Source of the DNA: Spirochaetae bacterium HGW-Spirochaetae-4
GTDB lineage: Bacteria > Spirochaetota > Spirochaetia > Sphaerochaetales > Sphaerochaetaceae
NCBI GenBank assembly: GCA_002839335.1
Contig: PGXU01000023.1
Coordinates: forward strand, 1-42,849
Direction: 5' to 3'
DNA length: 42,849 bases
Shown here: positions 7,140 to 16,013 of the stretch, piece after piece
Layout: every line of letters starts with the position of its first letter
Position numbering within the stretch: position 1 is the stretch's first letter
Translations under genes and position numbers: made by a program
Notes under the pieces: generated by a model
Database searches by the model: none
The model's input: only the letters and a program-made list of their open reading frames with translations
Told to the model about the DNA's origin: nothing

Positions 7140-9323
7140 ATGAACCTCTTTGAACAGAACACAGGCAATGCACACCAGCCCTTGGCCTATCGTATGCGTC
7201 CCAGGACGCTCGACGAATATGTGGGACAGGACCATATTGTCGGAAAGGGCCGGCTGCTTCGCCGGGCGATCCAAGCGGACCAGCTTTCCTCCATCATATT
7301 GTACGGACCTCCGGGAACAGGCAAGACCACCCTCGCCCGCGTGATCGCAAACACCACCCGCAGCCATTTCAGCACCCTGAATGCCGTCCTTTCAGGGGTA
7401 AAGGAATTGCGTTACGAAATAGATGAGGCCAAGAGCCGGCTCACCCATTACGGGAAGCGGACCATCCTTTTTGTGGACGAGGTGCACCGCTGGAACAAGA
7501 GCCAGCAGGATGCGTTGCTCCCCTGGGTCGAGAACGGAACGTTCATCCTGGTTGGAGCGACCACCGAGAATCCCTATTTCGAGGTCAACTCGGCGCTTGT
7601 CTCCCGTTCACGCATATTCCAACTGGTTCCGTTGGGATCGAAGGAACTGATGGCGATAGCGATGCAGGCCTTGGCCGATTCCGAACGGGGCTATGGGAAA
7701 TGGCACGTCGAATTCGAGAAGGGTGCATTGGACCATCTGGTCGATATCGCAAATGGTGATGCCAGATCGCTCCTCAACGCATTGGAACTGGCGGTGGAGA
7801 CCAGCGGCGAGAAATTCCCTCCGGATGAAGGTTCGATCATCATAATATCCAAGGAAGCCGCCGAAGAGAGCATCCAACGGAAAGTGGTCCTGTACGACAA
7901 GGAGGGCGATTACCATTTCGATATCATCAGCGCCTTCATCAAATCGATACGGGGAAGCGATCCCGATGCCGCACTGTATTGGATGGCGAGGATGGTTGCC
8001 GCGGGCGAGGATCCCAAATTCATCTTCCGCAGGATGATGATCAGTGCGTGCGAGGATGTCGGTATGGCCGACCCCTATGCGATCATGGTGGTGGAGGCCG
8101 ATGCCGCGGCATTCGAGCGCATCGGACTTCCCGAGGGGAGATACCACCTGACACACGCCGCCTTGTATCTCTCCACTGCTCCAAAATCGAATACCGCGTT
8201 GGGTTTCTTCGATGCCCTGAAATCGGTCGAGGATGAACAGAATGCCGAGGTTCCGAACCATTTGAAGGACGGTAGCCGCGACAAGAAGGGGTTCGGCCAT
8301 GGCGAGGGGTACCTGTATCCGCATGCATACCACAACCATTGGGTGCCGCAGCAATACTTGCCGGGAGAGCTTCAGGGCAAGGTGTTCTACCACCCTTCCC
8401 ATATGGGTTACGAGGAGAAGGTCCGCGAGGAGGTCCTGCGCAAGCGGGAATCCCAGCTGGAAGCTGTGGTTCCGGACGCCTATGTGGGCAATCTCACCTA
8501 TTCTCCCAACGACACCCAACGGGAACGGTGGGCCCAACGGACCACCGGAGAGCGGGGGACGTTCCTGGAACGCATCAGGATCGCCCTGTTCGGAGAGTTG
8601 CAGATACAGCGGCACCATAGGATACTGGTGTTGAATGCGGGTCATGGCATGTTCGTCTGGGAGGCGTTCAGGCGGGCCCCTGAAGGTCTTGTGGTGGCGA
8701 TGACTCCGGAAGAGGAACACTACCAGCACATGCTCCATTACGCCAAGACGCTCGACGAGCTCGAGCAGCCCAAGATCCTCTTGGGTCAGGCGACCGAGCT
8801 GCTGGATTCCCTGGAAACCGGCTTGACGTTCGAGTTGGTCCTCGGTCGCAATATCGCTACCAGACTCTCGGAAAGCACACCACTTGTGCAATCCATCCGA
8901 GGTAGGCTCGGTGCACAAGGGGTACTCGCAACGGCCGAGACAATCCCCTCCGCGGGTTCCCGACTGTCGGAATTCGCCGTTGATCCCGTGATCCGGGTCC
9001 TTCTGGAAACAGCCGAGTCGCATATATATGGCCCTGGGGGAAATCCCATGTCCTCCTGGAACGAATCCGACCTGATGGGGATGTTCCGTTCCTCGGGATT
9101 TTCGGTGCAGTCGCACAAGCTGACGGGAATGGAGAACCGATTTGTTACCACAGAGGGGCTTGACCGATGGCTCGATAAAAGCTATGTTCCGGCATGGCGA
9201 CAACTCGGAATCGTTGTCGACCGGGATGGGATAGGATCCCATTTGGCCGCTACATGCGCAAACCGGTTTGTGGCATGGAGACAGGTGGTGATGGTGATTT
9301 CCTGTACACCTGCAGTCGATTAG
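7140..9323 (+). CDS. rarA: Replication-associated recombination protein RarA fused to a methyltransferase-like domain
   Basis: Residues 1-425 are a complete RarA/MgsA AAA+ ATPase. Walker A is GPPGTGKT (56-63), Walker B is FVDEVH (111-116), and the C-terminal oligomerisation region includes DVGMADPYA and the late segment [14 protein letters not shown]. RarA acts at stalled replication forks as a tetramer with SSB. Residues about 430-727 are extra: [15 protein letters not shown] near 496 resembles motif I of SAM-dependent methyltransferases, and the end ([19 protein letters not shown]) resembles the last strands of that fold. The usual RarA is about 420-450 residues, so this is a fusion. The frame could begin at 7122, but the promoter supports 7140. 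Confidence 0.88.
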   Translation: MNLFEQNTGNAHQPLAYRMRPRTLDEYVGQDHIVGKGRLLRRAIQADQLSSIILYGPPGTGKTTLARVIANTTRSHFSTLNAVLSGVKELRYEIDEAKSRLTHYGKRTILFVDEVHRWNKSQQDALLPWVENGTFILVGATTENPYFEVNSALVSRSRIFQLVPLGSKELMAIAMQALADSERGYGKWHVEFEKGALDHLVDIANGDARSLLNALELAVETSGEKFPPDEGSIIIISKEAAEESIQRKVVLYDKEGDYHFDIISAFIKSIRGSDPDAALYWMARMVAAGEDPKFIFRRMMISACEDVGMADPYAIMVVEADAAAFERIGLPEGRYHLTHAALYLSTAPKSNTALGFFDALKSVEDEQNAEVPNHLKDGSRDKKGFGHGEGYLYPHAYHNHWVPQQYLPGELQGKVFYHPSHMGYEEKVREEVLRKRESQLEAVVPDAYVGNLTYSPNDTQRERWAQRTTGERGTFLERIRIALFGELQIQRHHRILVLNAGHGMFVWEAFRRAPEGLVVAMTPEEEHYQHMLHYAKTLDELEQPKILLGQATELLDSLETGLTFELVLGRNIATRLSESTPLVQSIRGRLGAQGVLATAETIPSAGSRLSEFAVDPVIRVLLETAESHIYGPGGNPMSSWNESDLMGMFRSSGFSVQSHKLTGMENRFVTTEGLDRWLDKSYVPAWRQLGIVVDRDGIGSHLAATCANRFVAWRQVVMVISCTPAVD

Positions 9324-9381
9324 TGGCCTGGAAGTTTCCTGCGGTTTTGCTTTTTTTTTCAGTAACTTCTTCGTATTGCTA

Positions 9382-9412
9382 TTGACAAAAAAGCATGAAT
9401 CGGACAGATTAT
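9382..9412 (+). promoter_or_regulatory. Promoter of the tRNA cluster
   Basis: A consensus TTGACA (9382-9387) lies 17-19 bp before CAGATT/GATTAT (9405-9412) and about 45 bp before tRNA-His. The only hairpin between rarA and this promoter is weak, although a run of Ts at 9351-9359 may help end the rarA transcript. Confidence 0.55.
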
Positions 9413-9457
9413 CGTACGTTGATTTGCGCTGGTGGAACCGGACTGCAAAGACATCTT

Positions 9458-9530
9458 GGTGGATGTAGTTCAATGGTAGAGCACCAGATTGTGGATCTGG
9501 TTGTTGCGGGTTCGAGCCCCGTCATCCACC
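9458..9530 (+). tRNA. tRNA-His (anticodon GTG)
   Basis: The cloverleaf is complete, with the extra G at position -1 pairing with C73 as required for histidine tRNAs. The anticodon GTG is at 9491-9493. No CCA is encoded. It is the first gene of a five-tRNA cluster. Confidence 0.95.
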
Positions 9531-9565
9531 CTTGTATAGCATTGCTGTGCATACGTGGTAGTGAT

Positions 9566-9639
<74 letters not shown>

Positions 9640-9662
9640 AATTGGTTTTTTTACAAGTATTT

Positions 9663-9735
9663 GGGCCGCTAGCTCAGCTGGTAGAGCAGCAGACTCTTAA
9701 TCTGCGGGTCAAAGGTTCGATCCCTTTGCGGCTCA
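9663..9735 (+). tRNA. tRNA-Lys (anticodon CTT)
   Basis: The acceptor GGGCCGC/GCGGCTC has a single G-T pair, and the anticodon loop CTCTTAA reads CTT. No CCA is encoded. Confidence 0.95.
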
Positions 9736-9775
9736 TAACATGCATTATCATCCGGTCAAACGGATGGAGACCACT

Positions 9776-9856
9776 GCGAGAGTGGTGGAATTGGCAGACA
9801 CGCTAGACTTAGGATCTAGTACCGTAGGTGTGAGGGTTCAAATCCCTCCTCTCGCA
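9776..9856 (+). tRNA. tRNA-Leu (anticodon TAG)
   Basis: This is a type II tRNA with a long variable arm. The acceptor GCGAGAG/CTCTCGC is fully paired, the anticodon loop CTTAGGA reads TAG, and no CCA is encoded. Confidence 0.95.
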
Positions 9857-9899
9857 CTTGACCTTGGGGGCGTAAGTCAGTAAGATGCAACGAATGTTT

Positions 9900-9971
9900 G
9901 CGAGAGTAGCTCAGTGGTAGAGCTCCACCTTGCCAAGGTGGATGTCGCGGGTTCAAGTCCCGTCTCTCGCT
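9900..9971 (+). tRNA. tRNA-Gly (anticodon GCC)
   Basis: The acceptor GCGAGAG/CTCTCGC is fully paired, the discriminator is U, and the anticodon loop TTGCCAA reads GCC. It is the last gene of the cluster, directly before a terminator. Confidence 0.95.
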
Positions 9972-9978
9972 CTCTTGA

Positions 9979-10006
9979 GCGACCCGGAAACCCGGGTCGC
10001 TTTTTT
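9979..10006 (+). terminator. Rho-independent terminator of the tRNA cluster
   Basis: A 9-bp GC-rich stem GCGACCCGG/CCGGGTCGC with a short A-rich loop is followed by TTTTTT (10001-10006), eight bases behind tRNA-Gly. Confidence 0.93.
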
Positions 10007-10049
10007 ATTCGGTATTTGTTATGATTGTTTCGGTTAAACCGCATGGCCC

Positions 10050-10078
10050 TTGCCGAGGAGCTTTGGCATGCTTACTAT
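10050..10078 (+). promoter_or_regulatory. Promoter of tig-clpP-clpX
   Basis: TTGCCG (10050-10055), a 17-bp spacer and TACTAT (10073-10078) give a start about 22 nt before the tig ATG, so this mRNA should have a leader, and it has a Shine-Dalgarno sequence. Confidence 0.6.
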
Positions 10079-10106
10079 AGATAAACCAAGAGAAAGAGGA
10101 AATAGG

Positions 10107-11450
10107 ATGATCGCTGAACAGAAAGTCAAAGAACTTGAGAACTCAGTAGTAGAGCTGGCCATTACGGTCAAGCAAGAGGCTATTGCCAAATCGTACACCA
10201 AGGTGTTGCAGAAATACGTAAGTACACTCCAGTTGCCTGGATTCCGCAAGGGAAAGGCTCCCGCATCGGTTTTGGAGCAGAAGTTTGGAACAGGCATACG
10301 GGAAGAAAGTGTCTATACCCTTATTGACGAGGCTGTCCAGGAAGCCTTGAAGCAGGTCGAGGACAAGTACAAGCCGTTGCCCTACAGTTCTCCCAGTCTG
10401 GTCGACGAGGAAAACATCTCGACCGATATCGAGAAGGACCTGCAGTTTGCCGTCACCTACGATATCATGCCGTTGTTCGACCTTCCCGCCTATACCGGAC
10501 TTTCTGTTGAAGTGCCCAAAGTCGAGATTTCCGATGAAACCGTAACCAAGGAAATCGACAAGCTCCGCGACCAGAACGCTCTTGTGGTCGAGAAGGACAA
10601 GAGCGTCGAGAATGGAGACATTGTCACGTTGGATTACGTCGAGCTCGACTCCGACGGGAATGATGTCGCCGGTACCGAACGCAAGGATTTTGTGTTCACC
10701 GTTGGAAGCGGCACGAACTTCTACAAGCTCGACGACGAAGTTGTCGGCATGGCCAAGGGCGACTCGAAGACCGTGGAAAAGTCTTTCCCGGAAGATTACG
10801 AATACTCCGAATACGCCGGCAAGACCGTTTCGCTGAAGTTGGAAGTCAAGCAGATCAAGGTTCGTGAAGTTCCCGAACTTGACGACGAGTTTGCCCAGGA
10901 TGTCAGCGAAGAGTACAAGACTGTCGCCGACCTCGTCTCATCCACCAAGGCGAAACTCGCGGCCAGCCTCGAAAGCCACCTCAAGGAGACTAGGTTGAGC
11001 GTCCTGCTTGACAAGATGCTCGAAGATGTGACGATCGCAGTTCCCCAATCGATGATCGATATTGAAGTCGATTCCTCGTGGAGGCGGTTTGTGTCGCAAT
11101 CCGGTATGCCCGAAGCACAAATCTTGAAGTTCCTGGAATTCCAGGGACAGACCAAAGAGGATTTCACCGCATCGTGGAGGGAATCCGCAGGCAAGAACAT
11201 CCGGATCCAGCTGGTCATGGAAAAGATCAAGGAGAAGGAGAACTTCACCGTGGATGCCGCAGAGTTGGATGCCGAAGTCGAAGCACAGCTCAAGGACATT
11301 ACCGATGAAGAGACCAAGGAATACTACCGCACCATGATCGAAGACGATATGAAGACCAAGAAGGCCGGCGAGTACTTGCTCGGGAACAATACCATCACGG
11401 AAGGAACGGCTGTATCGTACGAAGATTTCATGGCCGGTCATCAACACTGA
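10107..11450 (+). CDS. tig: Trigger factor (ribosome-associated chaperone/peptidyl-prolyl isomerase)
   Basis: The 447-residue protein has the full trigger-factor layout. The N-terminal ribosome-binding domain carries the signature GFRKGKAP near residue 44, which docks on ribosomal protein L23. An FKBP-type PPIase domain follows at about 150-240 ([13 protein letters not shown], then [19 protein letters not shown]), and then a long helical chaperone region. It binds nascent chains at the ribosome exit. The start at 10107 is chosen because AGAGGAAA lies upstream and the next segment fits the conserved N-terminus; the longer frame from 10050 runs over the promoter. It is first in the conserved tig-clpP-clpX order. 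Confidence 0.95.
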   Translation: MIAEQKVKELENSVVELAITVKQEAIAKSYTKVLQKYVSTLQLPGFRKGKAPASVLEQKFGTGIREESVYTLIDEAVQEALKQVEDKYKPLPYSSPSLVDEENISTDIEKDLQFAVTYDIMPLFDLPAYTGLSVEVPKVEISDETVTKEIDKLRDQNALVVEKDKSVENGDIVTLDYVELDSDGNDVAGTERKDFVFTVGSGTNFYKLDDEVVGMAKGDSKTVEKSFPEDYEYSEYAGKTVSLKLEVKQIKVREVPELDDEFAQDVSEEYKTVADLVSSTKAKLAASLESHLKETRLSVLLDKMLEDVTIAVPQSMIDIEVDSSWRRFVSQSGMPEAQILKFLEFQGQTKEDFTASWRESAGKNIRIQLVMEKIKEKENFTVDAAELDAEVEAQLKDITDEETKEYYRTMIEDDMKTKKAGEYLLGNNTITEGTAVSYEDFMAGHQH

Positions 11451-11476
11451 TTCCAAAAGGATTCGATGGGGGACAC

Positions 11477-12085
11477 ATGCTTGATCAAAGGACTGAACCA
11501 AAATCATCTCTCGTTCCGGTTGTCATAGAACACTCGGGCGTGGGTGAACGTTCATTCGATATTTTCTCACGGCTCTTGCGGGACCGCATTATCATTCTCG
11601 GAGAAGAGATCAACGCAACCATCGCCAATGTGGTGGTTGCACAGTTGTTGTTCTTGGAATCCGAGGATCCGACCAAGGATATCAGCTTGTACATCAACAG
11701 CCCGGGTGGCAGTGTGACCGCCGGCCTGGCAATCTACGATACCATCCAATATATCAAGAGCGATGTCCAAACCATATGTCTCGGTCAGGCGGCCTCCATG
11801 GGAGCCTTGCTGCTCGCCGCGGGTACTGCCGGAAAGCGGTATATCCTGCCGTCCGCCCGGGTCATGATCCACCAGCCTTGGGGCGGCGTGAACGGACAAG
11901 TCTCCGATATCGCGATACATGCCCGTGAATTGCTCAGAATCAAGAAGATGAGTATCGAGTACTTCTCAAGACACACGGGGAAAAGCTATGAGACGATAGC
12001 CGCGGATTTGGAGAGGGACTTCTTCTTCACTGCCGACGAGGCTGTCTCATACGGGCTGGCCGACCATATCATGAAGAGGAGTTAA
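11477..12085 (+). CDS. clpP: ATP-dependent Clp protease proteolytic subunit
   Basis: The 202-residue serine protease has the complete catalytic triad: Ser107 in GQAASMGA, His132 in MIHQP and Asp181 in ERDFFF. It forms the double-heptamer chamber that degrades proteins unfolded by ClpX. The N-terminal sequence [24 protein letters not shown] is canonical. A GGGGGAC ribosome binding site lies just before the ATG. It lies 26 bp behind tig and one base before clpX, indicating a single operon. Confidence 0.97.
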   Translation: MLDQRTEPKSSLVPVVIEHSGVGERSFDIFSRLLRDRIIILGEEINATIANVVVAQLLFLESEDPTKDISLYINSPGGSVTAGLAIYDTIQYIKSDVQTICLGQAASMGALLLAAGTAGKRYILPSARVMIHQPWGGVNGQVSDIAIHARELLRIKKMSIEYFSRHTGKSYETIAADLERDFFFTADEAVSYGLADHIMKRS

Positions 12086-12086
12086 C

Positions 12087-13328
12087 ATGGCACGCAATAG
12101 CAAAGTCTGTTCTTTCTGCGGGCGAAGTTCCAAAGAAGTGAAACGACTGATAGATGGCCCTGGGGTAGCGATATGTGAGGATTGTATCCACACCTGCAAT
12201 GACATTCTCAAGGCAGACCCCAGTCCCAGTGCGGTACCAGACGAACTGTTGGGGGTAATCCCAACCCCGAAAGAAATACATGATTATCTCGATGAATATG
12301 TGATCGGTCAGGACGATGCGAAGAAAGTGTTGTCTGTTGCCGTGTACAACCACTACAAACGGGTGAAGTTCCAGGAGAAGTTCAAGGCCGAAGGTCTTGA
12401 GATGGACAAGTCCAACATCCTCATGATCGGTCCGACCGGCACGGGAAAGACATTGCTTGCGAAAACCCTGGCGAAAAAACTCCAGGTTCCATTTGCGATC
12501 GCCGATGCCACTACCCTTACAGAAGCCGGGTATGTCGGTGAGGATGTCGAGAACATCCTGCTCAAATTGATCCAGAATGCGAATGACGATATTTCGGCTG
12601 CCGAACATGGTATTGTCTTTGTCGATGAGATCGACAAGATTGCCAAGAAGGGCGAGAACGTCTCCATTACACGTGACGTTTCCGGAGAAGGTGTCCAACA
12701 GGCACTGTTGAAGATCATCGAGGGAACAGATGCCAGCGTTCCACCCCAGGGAGGACGCAAGCATCCGAACCAGGAGATGCTCAAGATCAACACACGCAAC
12801 ATTCTGTTCATATGCGGCGGAGCATTTGTCGGTCTGGACAAGGTGATCGAAAAGCGTGTTTCCGCACACCAGATGGGTTTCGGTGCCACGATAATCGGCG
12901 GACAAGAGAAGGACACGGCCAAGTTGTTCAAGCAACTGCATCCCGACGACCTGATCAAATTCGGTTTGATTCCCGAGTTCATCGGCCGTCTTCCGATCCA
13001 TGTCGCCCTAGACAACCTGGACAAGGAAGACCTGATGAGGATCATCACCGAACCGAAGAATTCCATAATCAGACAATATACCGCCTCGTTCAAGTTGGAT
13101 GACGTCGACCTGGTCTTCAAACCCGATGCGATCGAAGCGATTGCGGAGAAATCCATTGCACAGAAGACCGGTGCCCGAGGCCTCCGATCGATTGTCGAGA
13201 ACATCATGATCGAGGTCATGTATGATATTCCATCCCGCAAGGGGATCAGGCGTGTCACAGTAAATCGGGATACGGTTGAAAAGGCAAAACTCCCCGAGCT
13301 GGAAATCGATTCGGCAGAAACGGCGTAA
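12087..13328 (+). CDS. clpX: ATP-dependent Clp protease ATP-binding subunit ClpX
   Basis: The 413-residue unfoldase has an N-terminal C4 zinc-binding domain (Cys8, Cys11, Cys30, Cys33) for substrate and adaptor binding, then an AAA+ core with Walker A GPTGTGKT (115-122) and Walker B IVFVDEID (176-183). The MGFGA segment corresponds to the ClpP-docking IGF loop. Length and order are normal. It begins one base after the clpP stop, with AGGAG inside the end of clpP as ribosome binding site. Confidence 0.97.
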   Translation: MARNSKVCSFCGRSSKEVKRLIDGPGVAICEDCIHTCNDILKADPSPSAVPDELLGVIPTPKEIHDYLDEYVIGQDDAKKVLSVAVYNHYKRVKFQEKFKAEGLEMDKSNILMIGPTGTGKTLLAKTLAKKLQVPFAIADATTLTEAGYVGEDVENILLKLIQNANDDISAAEHGIVFVDEIDKIAKKGENVSITRDVSGEGVQQALLKIIEGTDASVPPQGGRKHPNQEMLKINTRNILFICGGAFVGLDKVIEKRVSAHQMGFGATIIGGQEKDTAKLFKQLHPDDLIKFGLIPEFIGRLPIHVALDNLDKEDLMRIITEPKNSIIRQYTASFKLDDVDLVFKPDAIEAIAEKSIAQKTGARGLRSIVENIMIEVMYDIPSRKGIRRVTVNRDTVEKAKLPELEIDSAETA

Positions 13329-13341
13329 CGGAGAATCGGCA

Positions 13342-14325
13342 ATGTTTACCTACCCCGATGTATCGCCAAAGATCATCGACGAGATCCGTAGCTGTTCCCT
13401 AGCCGTTGTGGTCGGCCATGTCGGCCCCGACGGTGATTGCATCCACTCCCAGATTGCCACGCAGAAATTGTTGCAGCGGTTGGGCGTGGAAGTGCACCTG
13501 GTCAATGCAGGGCCCTTCTCCCGCAAGGAGATCAAGAAATACGAACCTTTGTTCGCACCCCATGTGGACAAGCAGTTGTACGACCGGAATCCGCTCGTGG
13601 TCATGGTCGATTGCTCCACATTGGATCGGATAGGGTATCTTGGTGACGAGATCAAAGGTCTGACCCTACTCACGATCGATCACCATGCCTCCGGGTCCAA
13701 GTTCGGGGACCTGACGTATATCGTTCCCAAATCATTCTCCACCTCGCTGTGCGTCATGCAATTGTACAAGGCCCTCGATGTCGAGATGACGTACGAAATC
13801 GCAGACCACATCTTCTTTGGACTCGCCACCGACACGGGATTCTTGAAATTCATCGGCCCCTATCGGGGGGAAACTTTCCAACTCATGGGGGAATTGGTCG
13901 AATTGGGCGTTTCACCCAACGACATCTATAGTCGCATGGAGGGTGGAAACACCTTCGCTTCCCAACGATTCTTGGGAAGACTGCTGCAACGGGCAGAACC
14001 TTTGCTTGAAGGCAGGATCATGTGCGTGATTGAAGAGCCATCCGATTTGGATGAATTCTCATCGAAGGATCGCCCTTCCGATGCGTTGTATGCCCATTTG
14101 CTTAGTGTCGATGATGTCGAAGCCGTGCTCTATTTCAAGATAACCGGCGAGGACCTGTGGGAAATCGGTTTCAGGGCTTCCCATGCATCATCCTTGGATG
14201 TAGGTGCCATCAGTGCCAGCCTGGGTGGTGGCGGACACCGCAAAGCCGCGGGTGCTACAGTCAAGGGCACGCTTGCCGACCTGAAGTCAAACCTGATCGA
14301 AACATTGAGAAGCATCCTCGACTAA
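13342..14325 (+). CDS. DHH/DHHA1 phosphoesterase (NrnA-like oligoribonuclease/pAp phosphatase)
   Basis: The 327-residue protein carries GHVGPDGDCIHS (25-36), MVDCST, the DHH motif LLTIDHHASG, and a C-terminal DHHA1 glycine-rich loop (SLGGGGHRKAAG). These are the motifs of NrnA/RecJ-like enzymes that hydrolyse nanoRNAs, pAp or cyclic-dinucleotide breakdown products with manganese. The exact substrate is not determined. The start at 13342 is 13 bp behind clpX, with GGAG upstream; the longer frame from 13276 would overlap clpX and is rejected. Confidence 0.88.
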   Translation: MFTYPDVSPKIIDEIRSCSLAVVVGHVGPDGDCIHSQIATQKLLQRLGVEVHLVNAGPFSRKEIKKYEPLFAPHVDKQLYDRNPLVVMVDCSTLDRIGYLGDEIKGLTLLTIDHHASGSKFGDLTYIVPKSFSTSLCVMQLYKALDVEMTYEIADHIFFGLATDTGFLKFIGPYRGETFQLMGELVELGVSPNDIYSRMEGGNTFASQRFLGRLLQRAEPLLEGRIMCVIEEPSDLDEFSSKDRPSDALYAHLLSVDDVEAVLYFKITGEDLWEIGFRASHASSLDVGAISASLGGGGHRKAAGATVKGTLADLKSNLIETLRSILD

Positions 14326-14426
14326 TATTCAAATCCTTTCCTGAAAAAACATTGCCATGTAATGGAATTGTCGCTTGGCATACTTAGTGCGTGCAGGTTG
14401 TCCTACTAGAGGAAGGAGGTACGGCC

Positions 14427-15374
14427 ATGAGCACGGATTTGACTCGCAAAGTTTTGTTATATCAGCAGTTGCTCAAGTCCAAGGACAAACGGGACCAAGA
14501 TGGGAGGGATAAGCTTTTTCGATCACTTGTCAACACGTGTCATATTTTCTTTTATACCTATCCGGTAAAAATCCGAATGTTGAAGGAAGAGGATGCATCC
14601 GAGCTGCTTATCTATGTCGCTCCGCGCATCCCCACCATGATCCGGACATTCCGATACGAAAGGATCTCGTTCGATCTCTATCTACGGAAGATCGCATACC
14701 TGCAGACCAAATGTTTCCTCAAGCGAAAGAAACGCAACGAGCGCAAAATCTGGTATGAGTTCACCCCCATCAACGATATCGAGGATTGTCTCGCTTCCGA
14801 TTTTCCCTTTCCCTATGAGGTAATGGAAGCGACAAGAGTTGAAAGAAACCCCGATTTGAATTGGTCGACCGAAACGAAAGCCAGCGAACTGGTACGTAAA
14901 AAGATCAGGCATAGCAAGATTTTCCGTCGCCGGTTCATCCTTTTGATTCTACTCAGTTGCGATGCCCTCGGTGCCCAGCACATTGCCTTCTTGGCCGAAT
15001 ATCTCGGGATGGGTGAACAGGAATTGGCCAGTCTCATATCGAGAACCCATGAATGTTCCATAGACAAACGCGAGAGGACCCGTCATCTTGCCGGTATTCG
15101 GAATATGCATTTCTGTCGAAAGATGTTCTACCAGCGGGAACTGGAGATGATGGAATCGTTCAATGCCGATCCACTCTTCCTTGAACCGGTGCGCAGGAGT
15201 CTTGCATATGAGGAATACTATTTCAAGCAACGATGCAAGGAAGTACAGGACCGACCGAATTCCATTACCCACCGCCAGCTTGCCCTATTGAGCGGGATTC
15301 CCAAAGGCACTGTCGATTCGGGGTTGTCCACAATACGCAATTTCCTCGATGGGATTATGGACGGTTCCGGGTAA
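14427..15374 (+). CDS. Unknown protein with sigma-70-like features
   Basis: The 315-residue protein follows an optimal AGGAGGT ribosome binding site; the longer frame from 14391 is rejected for that reason. The N-terminal third is helical and resembles a sigma region 2-type module (a segment near residue 40 beginning HIFFYTYPVKIRMLKEEDASELL, then SFDLYLRKIAYLQTKCFLKRKKR). The C-terminus has a helix-turn-helix-like stretch (THRQLALLSGIPKGTVDSGL) as in region 4. It could be a divergent sigma factor or RNA-polymerase-binding regulator; the resemblance is by eye only. It is followed 18 bp later by rdgB, which appears to have its own promoter inside the end of this gene. Confidence 0.6.
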   Translation: MSTDLTRKVLLYQQLLKSKDKRDQDGRDKLFRSLVNTCHIFFYTYPVKIRMLKEEDASELLIYVAPRIPTMIRTFRYERISFDLYLRKIAYLQTKCFLKRKKRNERKIWYEFTPINDIEDCLASDFPFPYEVMEATRVERNPDLNWSTETKASELVRKKIRHSKIFRRRFILLILLSCDALGAQHIAFLAEYLGMGEQELASLISRTHECSIDKRERTRHLAGIRNMHFCRKMFYQRELEMMESFNADPLFLEPVRRSLAYEEYYFKQRCKEVQDRPNSITHRQLALLSGIPKGTVDSGLSTIRNFLDGIMDGSG

Positions 15375-15392
15375 ATCAGCTATGTTCCTACT
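15358..15392 (+). promoter_or_regulatory. rdgB promoter (likely leaderless)
   Basis: TGGACG (15358-15363) and TATGTT (15381-15386) have a 17-bp spacer, and six bases separate the -10 box from the ATG at 15393. There is no Shine-Dalgarno sequence in front of that ATG. Confidence 0.45.
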
Positions 15393-16013
15393 ATGATACT
15401 CCTATTCGCATCCCAGAATACCCATAAGCGCATTGAAATGGCATCGTTGCTGATTCCCCATGAAATTTCCATGCCCAAGGATTTCGGCCTGGAATTCTCA
15501 TTCGACGAGACCGAACCGACATTCATCGGAAATGCGCTCGGAAAAGCGGACCATCTGTTCAACCTCACCGGCAAGCCTTCGATAGCCGATGATTCCGGTC
15601 TGGTTGTGGATGCATTGGACGGTGCCCCAGGTATATTCAGCGCACGATACGGCACGGATGTTTTTGGAAGGACCTTGGACTCGTCCGAAAAGAACCGGTA
15701 TCTCTTGGACAACCTGAAACAGGTTCCCCGAGAAATGCGTACCGCACGGTTTGTCTGTGCCATGGCGCTGGTGGTATCGCCCTATCGCCGCTACGTCGTG
15801 CAGGAAACGGTCGAAGGTTATATCGCCGACAAGCCGTTCGGCGATGGAGGATTCGGGTACGACCCGGTATTTCTGATTGGAGAAACGGATAGGACCATGG
15901 CAGAGCTTACCGATACGGAAAAGAATGCCATAAGCCATAGGGGTCTTGCGGCACGGAGTATGCTTGCGATCCTGGACACCATCGAGCAGAAGGAGGTTTT
16001 TCATGTCTGCTGA
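15393..16013 (+). CDS. rdgB: XTP/dITP diphosphatase (Ham1/RdgB)
   Basis: The 206-residue protein has the Ham1 signature motifs: FASQNTHKRIEM at the start (Asn and Lys bind the triphosphate), the middle motif DDSGLVVDALDGAPGIFSAR with the metal-binding Asp pair, GFGYDPVF, and a C-terminal SHRGLAARSM. It removes deaminated purine nucleotides (ITP, XTP and deoxy forms) from the pool. It overlaps the pepF start by 11 bp, so the two are translated from one transcript. Confidence 0.93.
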   Translation: MILLFASQNTHKRIEMASLLIPHEISMPKDFGLEFSFDETEPTFIGNALGKADHLFNLTGKPSIADDSGLVVDALDGAPGIFSARYGTDVFGRTLDSSEKNRYLLDNLKQVPREMRTARFVCAMALVVSPYRRYVVQETVEGYIADKPFGDGGFGYDPVFLIGETDRTMAELTDTEKNAISHRGLAARSMLAILDTIEQKEVFHVC

